This document shows, piece after piece, positions 20,110 through 28,535 of a stretch of 53,049 nt of DNA. The stretch covers positions 1 to 53,049 of the forward strand of contig JAQMWT010000269.1 in the NCBI GenBank assembly GCA_029834535.1, in the 5' to 3' direction. Under the pieces are notes generated by a model, which ran no database searches, was not told where the DNA came from, and saw only the letters and a program-made list of their open reading frames with translations. The DNA comes from Chrysophaeum taylorii. Taxonomy: Eukaryota; Sar; Pelagophyceae; Pelagomonadales; Pelagomonadaceae. A program made the translations under genes and the position numbers. Position 1 is the first letter of the stretch. Every line of letters begins with the position of its first letter.

Positions 20110-21890
20110 CGTTCAGAACAACTTATGACGAGCGCAACCCCGTGGTAGTTCGGGTTTATGGGCAACAGCACCATGCGACGCAAAAGAACCTGAGCACAGT
20201 TGAGAACCGCGTCTGCGCTCGCTTGTGCAATATTGAAGACCTCCAGCGTCCACCGCCGAAACGAGCGGGAGCTTCGACGACTTGGGGAGTCCCTACAGTT
20301 ACGCCTTCTCAAAGTTCGAACAGCGATGCCTATGAAGTGATAGCCTATGCTGCGCGCACGATGAAGGTCGAGCCTGGGTGCACCTACTGCGTGCCAGTCG
20401 GTCTTTCATCGCCCATGGAAACCGGGCGAGTTTTCGTTGCTACGTCTTCTGGATACGAGCGACTTGGGGTAGTCGATGGAATGTGTTCTTCTCCCGAGGA
20501 TCATGATAAGTTCGCAGCTCGAGTGGCGATCTCCTCTACCCAGGATGTGCCGACCGTGATTACTCAAGGTGAAGTTCTCGCTTTGGGCGATATTGTTCGT
20601 TTTGAGGACGAGCTGGATGTTGAAACGGTCTACGATTTAACGAAGGGTGGTGAAGCCGAATCTGACAAGGCTAACCTATCATTCACTGTTTCGGTCGCAA
20701 GCCATCTGACTCAAGGCGATGCGGCTCCCGAACCGATGCTTTTCAGCTCGGTGCAGAAGGCGTCTCCTTCTGCCGGTAAGAAGAAGAATTCTCGTCAAGA
20801 ATCGCTCGGTAACGACGATTTCGACCGACGAACTGACGAGGAGGAAAAGAAATGCCGAGAAGTTACAGAAGGCGAGATTCGCCGAAGGTTTGAAAAGGTC
20901 CACTGGGTGCCGATCACGTATCGCAAGGTTGTGATGCTCTTTAGCGGCGCCGGAGGAAGTACTTTAGGACTGCAACGAGCGAACGAGTTGTGCGGGACGT
21001 CGTTTCGAGTCGTCCTTGCTCTTGACTCTTCGACAGCTGCCAACAAGGTTCATCAGAAGAATTTTCCGAAGATACCTGTGGTTCAGCACACGCTCTGCGG
21101 ACGATATGACTCGACCCTCCGATTGATCAAGGCTTATTTGCCTGAAGCGGAATGGTCATCGTCGATGTGTATAGCGTCTCCACCCTGCGTTCATTCAGCA
21201 CTCTGCAACTTGACATCCAGAGATGTTGGCAGGGGAGTTACGGCCACTAATTGGACGATGAAGCTGTGCAAAATGGCTGGCTTCATGATGTGGCTGATTG
21301 AACAGGAGGCGTCCATTATTTCTTATATAGCGCGCTTACACCCTTACGTGTACGTCGTCAATTTTCATGATATCACGCCCACTTTGATGAGCTCTCGCGT
21401 GCGATTGTTGGTTTCCAGTCACCCACTGCACTTGCAAGAGGCTCCGAAGACATGTGCGAATATGCAACAAAAATTTGCTGCAGCTTTAGGTTACGCTCAT
21501 GAACGCCACCTGCTCCAGCTGAATAATCTCGGCTCGTCCCGAGAAGCAACAGATACGGCTTACACCGTTACGCGAGTTCCTCTTCGTTTGGGACCGCATC
21601 GCTCGGACACTCAGCCTTTGACTCTCGAGATGACGGCCGAGTTGCTCACGATGCCGGTGGACCATGATTGGGCTAGCTTGTCTAAGACAGATTCGTTCAA
21701 ACATTTAGCGTCTGTCGTCCCTCCAGACACTCTTGCGATTTTAGCAGTCGATCTGCACAACTCCGTGACCAGAGGTTTCCGCCAAAGTGGCGAAGTCCTG
21801 CCGACCGCGTTGAGCCCGACAGATCGATCCTTGAGCAGTATTTGCGAATCTCCGACACCACCTTTCGTCACGTACAGATTCCGCTGTTAA
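20106..21890 (+). CDS. Pol linker domain fused to a DNA cytosine-5 methyltransferase, copy B
   Basis: This is an uninterrupted ORF of 594 codons. Residues 1-265 are the beta-rich linker that follows the protease in Gypsy pol. Residues of about 272-590 form a C5 methyltransferase. Motif I is VVMLFSGAGGSTLGL near 275, and motif II is LALDSSTAANK. The motif IV nucleophile is Cys361 in ASPPCVHSAL. A motif VI-like Glu399 lies in WLIEQEAS. Motif VIII is SSRVRLLVS with Arg431 and Arg433. Motif IX is LTLEMTAELLTMPVDHDW, and motif X is ASVVPPDTLAI. The order and spacing fit the family, which moves a methyl group from S-adenosylmethionine to cytosine C5. The loop PPCV in place of PPCQ and IEQ in place of ENV are divergent. 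The last few codons are read past a likely frameshift near 21830. Confidence 0.88.
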   Translation: MTFRTTYDERNPVVVRVYGQQHHATQKNLSTVENRVCARLCNIEDLQRPPPKRAGASTTWGVPTVTPSQSSNSDAYEVIAYAARTMKVEPGCTYCVPVGLSSPMETGRVFVATSSGYERLGVVDGMCSSPEDHDKFAARVAISSTQDVPTVITQGEVLALGDIVRFEDELDVETVYDLTKGGEAESDKANLSFTVSVASHLTQGDAAPEPMLFSSVQKASPSAGKKKNSRQESLGNDDFDRRTDEEEKKCREVTEGEIRRRFEKVHWVPITYRKVVMLFSGAGGSTLGLQRANELCGTSFRVVLALDSSTAANKVHQKNFPKIPVVQHTLCGRYDSTLRLIKAYLPEAEWSSSMCIASPPCVHSALCNLTSRDVGRGVTATNWTMKLCKMAGFMMWLIEQEASIISYIARLHPYVYVVNFHDITPTLMSSRVRLLVSSHPLHLQEAPKTCANMQQKFAAALGYAHERHLLQLNNLGSSREATDTAYTVTRVPLRLGPHRSDTQPLTLEMTAELLTMPVDHDWASLSKTDSFKHLASVVPPDTLAILAVDLHNSVTRGFRQSGEVLPTALSPTDRSLSSICESPTPPFVTYRFRC

Positions 21891-22257
21891 ATACGCGTAC
21901 TCGTGTCGTTAAGTGGGTGTCAAAAGATGATCTCCAGGATCCCACTAAATGGGAACCGCCAGAAGTCCCTATGCTTCCGCTTCCAACAGATGCGCCGGGA
22001 CGGCTCTTGCTTTTTCTGCTGGGCACCCCCGACAATTAAAACTGGACGTTCCGCCGGATCCTGAACCTGAACAGGAGCCGAAAGTAAGGAGCGAGCCGAA
22101 TGTGCGCGTCAAAGGTGAAAAGATCAATAAGAGCCACCCTGAGGTGAGGTTCAAATACGAAGAAAGTTCGATGTGCCATGGAAGGATGCGCCGCGCGATG
22201 CGGACGGTGTACCGTTACCGCAGACTCCGGAGCACGTCAAGGACAATGAGGCGATGA
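21842..22257 (+). pseudogene. Linker between methyltransferase and RT, copy B
   Basis: Two frames (21842-22039 and 21949-22257) carry PLLNTRTRVVKWVSKDDLQD, then DVPPDPEPEQEPK and VRVKGEKINKSH. In copy A the same stretches are in one frame with the methyltransferase. No fold is recognisable. The charged, proline-rich make-up suggests a flexible hinge, possibly with a protease cleavage site. Confidence 0.65.
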
Positions 22258-23200
22258 AAGTCGTAACTCCGACGAAGGAAGAAGTCGAAAAGGCTGTTCG
22301 AGAATTGGGAATTCCCGACAACCCGCATCTGGATGAGGATGCGAAGATGATGTTGAGCCACTGCGTGCAATACGCGTGGGCCTTTTTTGATCCGATTATT
22401 AGACCCGTGGACTCACCACCGGCATCTCTACGATTTAAAGACGCAAACCCACGACCGATCGAGATGACGCCTTATAGGTTGCGCCAGCAAAGCCCGAGTG
22501 TCTCAGAAAGCAGATCACTGAGTGGTGTCGCGATGGAGTCATCCGACCGGCGAACTCTCCGTGGGGATTCCCTGTACTGATGCTGCCTACAAAGGGAGCA
22601 GAGGCCGGGACGTCGAATGCTTTTCGTGCTGCAGTTGACTTGCGTCAGCTCAATGATCAGCTGGTCAATGACAGTTGGCCGAATCTTCGTCAAGATGACG
22701 CTTTGGCTTTTCTTGCCATGCGCCGTTGGCGGACGTGCATTGATATTCGATGGGGTTATCACAACCTACGTTTGGACGCCGCCGCTCAGGACGCCGTTAC
22801 GATGGTTAGTCCACTTGGAGCCCATAGTTTCTTGCGCTTGCCTCTGGGAGTAAAAACAGCAGGAGCTCTCTTCTGTAAGCAGATGGCTAGCGATTTGTCC
22901 ACATGGATGTATAAGAACTTGGTCGCGTTTGTCGACGATATTATGATGGGATCGGATGAACTCCACCGACATTTACAAGTTCTGATTGAAGTGCTGTGCC
23001 ATTTAGCGCAGCGAGGATATAGTGGACGAACTTCGAAGTTCCACCTCCTCAAGGATGAAATCGAGTTTTTGGGACACATTTCGACTCCGGAAGGCTGGAA
23101 GCCGAATCCCAAGACGCTAGACGCGTTGCAGCAGATGCCGATTCCCGGTACGTTGCCTAACACGTCCCGAAGACCCATATTCGATCTTTCATCGGCATGA
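22173..23200 (+). pseudogene. Reverse transcriptase of Gypsy copy B
   Basis: The frames 22173-22580 and 22580-23200 together cover the RT, with a frameshift near 22485. Motifs seen are AAVDLRQLNDQL, CIDIRWGYHNLRLD, LPLGVKTAGALFCKQM and the catalytic FVDDIMMG near 22929-22950, followed by FHLLKDEIEFLG. The second frame ends at 23200 through a frameshift in the thumb. This is the sequence that allows the SINE-split RT of copy A to be recognised. Confidence 0.92.
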
Positions 23201-24100
23201 GCAACTATTGCCGCCGATATGTGAAAAATTATTCGAAGACTGTGGAGCCGCTTAGGCGATTGTGTCTTGAAGGTGTTAAGTTTGAGTGGACGCCTGAGTG
23301 TCAAAAGGCATGGGGCACGATCATCGAAGCTTTGGTGGACTCTCGCGGAGTTTATCGTCCTGACTACGATCTTCCTTTTCAGATCCGCTCGGATGCTCCC
23401 AAGGATGGTCTGGCCGCGCATCTTTTTTAGCTCGTGGAAGTCAAGGACGAAACCGGCAAGGTGACTCGAGAGGAACGAGTAGTTGAGTATTGGAGCCGAG
23501 CTGTGCCGAAAGAGATGCGGAACTATGAGCCTCGCCGGCTAGAGCTACTGGCAGTTATTCTTTCTCTTGAGCCATTCCGCTCTTATATCGAAGGTCACAC
23601 GACGATCCTTGAAACGGATCATCGCAACTTGACGTTTTTACGAAAGGCGAAGCACTCGTCTGGGCAGTTGGCTCGATCGATGCGGCTCGCCAATTTTGAT
23701 CCTGTATTGGGTTACAAACTAGGGAAGTCGCCGGGAATGAGTATCCCTGACTGTCTCTCTCGCAATCCTATAGATCATGTCATCGAGACGGACGAGTTTG
23801 GTGAACCCATGAACCACGCGTATCTAGCGTGCCAAGAACTCCCTCGTTCTGTTGATGATGAGGGAGTACCTTTACCTGGGTGTCATGTCATTCTGTCGTT
23901 TGTTACGACTGAGTTGCCTGTGGAGGAAGAGAAAGAAGACCTCGATGATCCGATGCAATTGGTCACGTCTCATGCTACGAGACAACGTCAGAAGCAACGT
24001 CTGCACACCCAGCCTAGTATTTTCCGTGATGCCGATGATTACCAAGAGTACATCGACAAGATCCCGGATAATTTGACTTTGGAAGAGATAGCCAAAGAGC
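23197..24100 (+). pseudogene. RT thumb and RNase H of Gypsy copy B
   Basis: The ORF at 23197-23430 contains NYCRRYVKNYSKTVEPLRR and then FQIRSDAPKDG, the start of RNase H. An in-frame TAG at 23428-23430 is followed by the same frame from 23434, with VVEYWSRAVPKEMRNYEPRR and ETDHRNLTFLRKAKHSSGQL. RNase H removes the RNA strand of the hybrid. The single nonsense change is the main defect in this part. Confidence 0.86.
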
Positions 24101-25840
24101 AGATCACTGATGCTACTTGCGAGGACATTCGTTATCGCATGGCTCAGGGCCATTCTCTTCGTCGGTACGGAGCCAATTATCGCTATCGAGTGGTGAAAGG
24201 AGTTCTCTACCGTGCCGCACCTGACTTGCACCCGATGATAGTCGCACCCCGAACTTCACGGACGCGCATCATCCGATTGTACCATGACACACCTCTCAAT
24301 GGTGGTCACATGGGTCGTCAAAGTACAGTGCAGTCGATACTTGAACGTTTTTGTGGCCCCACATGTCTAATGAGGTGGGTGCTTATATTGCTGGTTGCAT
24401 AGTGTGCAAGAAAGCTCGCACGCCTGAACCAAAGAGAGCAGGTCTTCTTCAGCAACCGGTGTATGATGGTGACTGCACCGTCCTTTGTATGGGTTGTTCG
24501 GACCTTTGCCCAGTGCTGGTCCCGAGACATATCTGATCATCTTTTTTGATCCATTTTTTCATTTCTCGATTCTCGACGTACTACACCATAAGACTGCTGA
24601 GTCAATCCTCGAGTCTTTTGTCGCGAATATATTACTCAAAGGTTATCTACCTCAGAGGATTCGCACCGACAATGGGAAAGAGTTCGTCAACAAATTGATG
24701 GGGGAGTTTCGTCATCTCTTCAATGTTCGGTATAGTACCACGATTCCGTATCATGCTCAGGCTAATCCTGCGGAAAGGGTCAACCGCTTTATCAAGGCTT
24801 TCCTCCGTGCGTGTCTTCAAAACCGCAAGATCACGGACTGGCCCGAATTCGCGGAGTACATTGCTTTTTGCTACAATCGCAAGTTTATTCCGGGAACTCG
24901 GATCTCACCTTTCATGCTTCGTCTCAACCGGCAGCCTCTATTGCCAACAGATTACACGATCATGGATCTTGATGTCCGCCGCCGGCCGAAAACTCGCTCC
25001 GATGTTGTGGCAGAGACTCGCGAGAGGCTGAAGTTCTATACCGCTACGGTGAACGAAGCTCGCGAGAAGGCTCTTCGTAAACAACGTCTCGCTTACAATG
25101 CGGACCATGTCGATGTGGAGTATGAAGAAGGTTCACATGTTCTGCTCTACACCCCTTTTCTTCAGAACAAGCTTCGACCGGAATGGCGCGGTCCATTCGT
25201 TATTTTGGAGCGCTTGTCTCCGGTCACTTACAGGATTGAGTCTCTTGATTCTCCTCCTGAACCCTGCTGCGTTCATGTTAGTCAGATCACCCCTGTGATG
25301 GTTTCTCCAGTGGTCGATCGAGCTGTGCCTAAACCCACGGAGACCTTTCGGGATGATTACAAGCATGGTAAGTTCGTTATCTTTCGGATTCCAGATAACA
25401 AACCGTCCGATTGGCGAAAGAAGATTTACGTCGCTGAAGTTTATGAACCCTATGATTTTGTGAATGATCGAGTCGCTCTGCATTTTTATGCTGATCTTGG
25501 TCCCCATGACAAGGTTTCTTATTACAAGCCTACCTCGCATCTCTCTACTCGTAAGCTTAAGCCGGAATACAAGGACGCGGACGGTCGCAGTTTCACCGAC
25601 AAGACCAAGGTCAACAACAGTACCACTCCTTGTGTCACCGACTTCGCCCCGCATGAGATCGATGTGTTGATTCCTAAGTTCACTTTGCGTAGTGGACGCG
25701 TTCCCGAGCCTGTCGTTGAACGTGTCTACAAGAAGATTCGTTCTCGAGATGCTCATTCCGCCAAGGCCCGTGATTCTCGCCGGACTCGCGGAGGGCAGCT
25801 CGTATTCTCACCAGGGGAGTCCTGTGGCGGCAACTCCTGA
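24101..25840 (+). pseudogene. Integrase of Gypsy copy B with SH3-like C-terminal domain
   Basis: The HHCC zinc module lies at about 24270-24415 (YHDTPLNGGHMGR, then CIVCKKAR), broken by a frameshift near 24350. In the core, the second catalytic residue is in RTDNGKEF (24662-24684) and the Glu in NPAERVNRF (24763-24789). The first Asp is lost: copy A has MDL where copy B has an altered MG sequence near 24490. A GPY/F-type WRGPFVI is at 25183-25203. The C-terminal 200 residues include KIYVAEVYEPYDFVNDRVAL, which looks like an SH3/chromo-like beta barrel. The stop codon lies 16 bases inside the 3' LTR. Confidence 0.87.
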
Positions 25841-26143
25841 CCGCTAAGGCTTACCCTCCCTTCTCGAGGCTTGATACCCGTTCAACGGGACGCCTTTTTG
25901 CTACTTTCCTAGTGACATCATACCTCTCCCTTGTGAGAAGCATTCTTGCAGTATTCTTGTAGCATTCTTGCTATCATATACCATCTCTCCATCTTGTTGA
26001 GAGGCTTGGTGAGCGTGAGCAAGGTTTGTGGCGAGCATATCCGACCCCGAGCCCGCGTTTCCCTCGTTCAGTGAGGTCTAGGAGGAGTCGGTGAGTACCC
26101 CTCTTGTCACACGGGGGTCGGGAGTGGTTTTTCTGTGCCGCCA
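25825..26143 (+). repeat. 3' LTR of Gypsy copy B
   Basis: It begins TGGCGGCAACTCC and ends CTGTGCCGCCA, matching 15890-16209. The purine-rich accaggggagtcc lies just upstream and is the likely polypurine tract. The pol stop codon TGA is at 25838-25840, inside the LTR. Confidence 0.88.
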
Positions 26144-26473
26144 TAGCCACCGCTGCTAAGTTCTGCGACACAGGAGCCATCGTCGGCGGCACTGATATCA
26201 TCGGCACTGATGTCATCGGCGGCACTTTCTGTCTGCAGCACGCTCAAATCTAGCTTGGCAACAACTCCGGAGACTGGAGCGCGCTGCTTGCGGCAGGAAA
26301 GGATTATGTGCGCCAACTTCTTACCTTGCTTCGACCGTGCCCTTGACTTCTCGAGGGTGCCGAGCGGGTTGAGGAGCGCTTCCTTCCTGTCGTCCAACCT
26401 TCAAACTGCCCGCGAGCTTCAAACCGAAAGGGGTAACCGCCAGGGGGAAGGAAAGCAATGTGAAGCAACTCAA
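26144..26473 (-). other. Right flank of Gypsy copy B with a minor ORF
   Basis: The minus-strand ORF of 96 codons at 26107-26397 starts outside and runs into the LTR. It contains the repeated peptide SADDISADDISAADD and a basic KSRARSKQGKK. It could be a remnant of the MULE gene interrupted by copy B, because it has the same orientation, but I find no family signature. Bases 26400-26473 show nothing recognisable. Confidence 0.35.
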
Positions 26474-26700
26474 GCTTGTGACACTTATTACTATTTTAAA
26501 AAGAAGTGTGACACTAAAAAATATTTCACCATTGAAAAATGACGCTTATAACAATTTTACAAAAGGCTGTGACACTTATTACAATATTTTTACAATGGCG
26601 GCCTCTATACCAATTTAGTTATGGTAGTGACGCTTTTAACAATAAAATGTATCTATATGACACTTATAACAATATAGGGATAAGCGGTTTACATATACCA
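26474..26700. repeat. AT-rich array of tgacacttataacaat motifs
   Basis: About six copies of a tgacacttat(a/t)acaat-like motif lie 25-60 bases apart (near 26482, 26507, 26541, 26571, 26629 and 26660), all in the same orientation. The AT-rich stretch resumes at 27107-27200 on the other side of a SINE. Arrays like this are typical of subterminal transposase-binding regions, so this may be the end of a DNA transposon. Confidence 0.7.
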
Positions 26701-26702
26701 AT

Positions 26703-27106
26703 AACTAACTAACTAACTTCAGACCTCTCCCGAGCATGGGATCCAGGCCGGACCGGCAGGAGCCGGTACGGAATCACAGAGGAAAATCACGCAGTTGGGG
26801 CAGAGGCGAGGGACGAGGACGGACTTGTTGATGGTGTACCGCCACTGCGGACCGCGGTCTTATGCGAGGACGTGCAAAAGCGTCGCAGGCCGCGTACGTG
26901 TTGGTCCACGAACAATCGACCTGTCCGTCGCGTTCTGCCCAACCGAGCGAACCCCATCCCAGCGCGGACTTTCCGGGTGCTAACCGGCCAGCCCGGGAGG
27001 CGAGCAGGCACCGTCTCACTCCGGGACGGCCGGGGCCGCCGCAGGGAGCAAGCGTGTTAGGCGCCGTCCTCCATCGCAACCAACGGTTAGCGATCGCAGG
27101 GGTTAG
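26703..27106 (-). mobile_element. SINE copy S2 with long LINE-derived tail
   Basis: In minus sense it begins near cctaacccctgcgatcgc, has the family head ggttgcgatggaggacgg, and ends in (gtta)n after cgggagaggtctgaag. Its last roughly 150 bases match the 3' end of the LINE at 39178-41937, including cctcgc and aagaccgcg stretches and the end of the LINE coding region. The flanks share about eight bases (ataccaat). It lies within the AT-rich array. Confidence 0.83.
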
Positions 27107-27196
27107 GATACCAATTTTATTTATAAAATCACATATAACAATTTGTGCCTCTTAAAGGACGCATATAACCGAATAAATTAAAAAAAAAAAAGAAAG
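27107..27196. other. AT-rich non-coding stretch
   Basis: This continues the AT-rich sequence interrupted by the SINE (acatataacaat) and ends in a run of A. There is no gene. Confidence 0.6.
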
Positions 27197-27703
27197 TTAG
27201 AAAGGAGGGGGGGGCGAGGAGCGTTGCTGTTGACTACGACGATTGCCGCATACGGCGTGGCGCAGACGATCACTCTCGCGTTCGTCCTCGAGCGCGCGTA
27301 TCGCGCCCTCGTCGCCGGCATGCGCTTCTTCTAAACGTTTGTCGCGCCTTGCGACGTGGCGCAGACGACCAGCCTCGCGTTCGTCCTCGAGCGCGCGCAT
27401 CGCGTCCTCGTCGCCGGCGTGCGCTTCTAGACGATCATCACGCCGCTGTGCAATTGCAATACGCTTTGCCTCGCGTTGACGCTCAAGCAGCATCGCCGCA
27501 TCCTTGTCGCCGGCAGCAAGAGCTTCACGACGAGCGGCCCGTAAGCGCCCCATCTTGTCGCGACGGACCGCACGTTCGCTCTCGAGAAAGCCATCGTCTC
27601 GAACACGCCACAAGCGCTTCCACGCATCAACAGCGCGCTTGTACACTTTCTCTTCGCCATTCCACTCCTGGGCGAGGACACTCGAGTACCAGTTCCTTTT
27701 CAA
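27197..27703 (-). CDS. Unrecognised helical protein with 33-residue repeats
   Basis: This 168-codon ORF has an ATG at 27703. The N-terminus has WNGEEKVYKRAVDAWKRLWR. The rest consists of three imperfect repeats of about 33 residues, two of them containing AHAGDE, ALEDERE and RLRH. The sequence is rich in Arg, Glu and Ala and should be helical. The strict DNA periodicity at 27240-27500 suggests growth by local duplication. It could be a small host gene or part of a transposon. I do not recognise a family and infer no function. A second frame upstream (27704-27870) is also Arg-rich but has no start in common with it. Confidence 0.4.
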   Translation of the reverse strand: MKRNWYSSVLAQEWNGEEKVYKRAVDAWKRLWRVRDDGFLESERAVRRDKMGRLRAARREALAAGDKDAAMLLERQREAKRIAIAQRRDDRLEAHAGDEDAMRALEDEREAGRLRHVARRDKRLEEAHAGDEGAIRALEDERESDRLRHAVCGNRRSQQQRSSPPPPF

Positions 27704-27986
27704 AGGAACTTGCGCCTCGTTCGTTTTCCCGCACGATCTCCCGCCTCGCCGAGCGCCGGACGCTTTGTCTCGTCATCCCGAGCCGCGCGGCGGTCCGCCG
27801 TCGCTCTCCACGAAGGGGCGAGCCACGACGCGGTTTTACCGCGAGAAAAACCGGAAGACGTCATGAGCAGTCTTGCGTCCTATAGGTAATTTCTCTTTCA
27901 AGCAAGTTACTTACGGCTTATCTTTTTTCTTTATCTTCTTTCTTTCTGTTTGAACTAAAAAGAAAATACGGAAGACTGACAGGAGT
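27704..27986. other. No supported gene
   Basis: The first half is GC-rich with short overlapping frames. The second half has T-rich runs (ttttttctttatcttctttctttct). I see no feature that can be named. Confidence 0.5.
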
Positions 27987-28205
27987 CACCCGAAGAGGCT
28001 TGGCAAACAAGCCTCTCTACGAGAGGGCTAATTTTTCAACCGAAGGATTAACGCGTGTTTGCGTGGCGTTTTGTATGCATTGTACTGATATACTGAACTG
28101 GCGACGACGGTTTCGCGCACGCATTAATCACCCGAAGAGCTTTAGCAAACAAGCCTCTCTACGAGAGGGCTAGTTTTTCAACCAAAGGATTAACGCGTGT
28201 TTGCG
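27987..28205. repeat. Pair of 77-bp hairpin-bearing repeats
   Basis: Copies at 27987-28063 and 28129-28205 are nearly identical. Each contains gcctctctacgagagggc, which can fold into a stem with a tacg-type loop, followed by a run of five T. The spacer between them is unrelated. No open frame is conserved. Confidence 0.8.
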
Positions 28206-28241
28206 AGTGTGTGGCAAGCACGCGTTAATATGGAGAGAGGC

Positions 28242-28490
28242 TGTCTTTAAAGGTCGTCTGCTAAGAGGGGAGTGTGTGTGGGGGGCATGAAGGATGTGGG
28301 TGGTTTTGTGGGTTGTCTGTTTGTCTTCAAATGTCGACTGCTAAGAGGGGGGTGTGTGTGGGGGGCACGAAGGATGTGGGTTGGTTGTCTGTTTGTTTGT
28401 TGGTGGTTGTTGTTGTCTGTTTGTCTTTAAATGTCGACTGCTAAGAGCGGGGTGTGTGTGGAGAGCATGAAGGATGTGGGTGGGTTTATG
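28242..28490 (+). repeat. Three tandem leader-like repeats at the 3' side of the RLE-type LINE
   Basis: Units starting at 28242, 28322 and 28422 share gtctttaaatgtcgactgct, aagagggg(g)tgtgtgtg and gcatgaaggatgtggg, separated by G/T-rich spacers. The same unit occurs inverted at 33118-33175 and direct at 33217 and 33540. Confidence 0.88.
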
Positions 28491-28535
28491 GGGTAGGAGG
28501 GATGTGCCTGACGGGCGGAGATAAGTACGTGGGAC

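Larger units (their letters stand above)
15890..26143 (+). mobile_element. Ty3/Gypsy-type LTR retrotransposon, copy B, with methyltransferase
   Basis: LTRs at 15890-16209 and 25825-26143 enclose the same gene order as copy A, on the opposite strand. The two copies share protein sequence throughout but differ clearly in their LTRs, so they are separate members of one family. Copy B has stops in gag and RNase H, frameshifts, and a 230-bp tandem duplication in the protease, yet its methyltransferase is continuous. The expected short target duplication is not evident: the left flank reads ctcct and the right flank tagcc. Confidence 0.92.

Noticed and set aside
20926..21890. A host or bacterial restriction-modification methyltransferase
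   Set aside because: The domain is fused in frame to Gypsy pol sequence and recurs at the same place in copy A, with no restriction gene nearby.
27987..28490. CRISPR array
   Set aside because: Repeat units are too long and irregular, spacers are G/T-rich and related, and the context is eukaryotic transposons.
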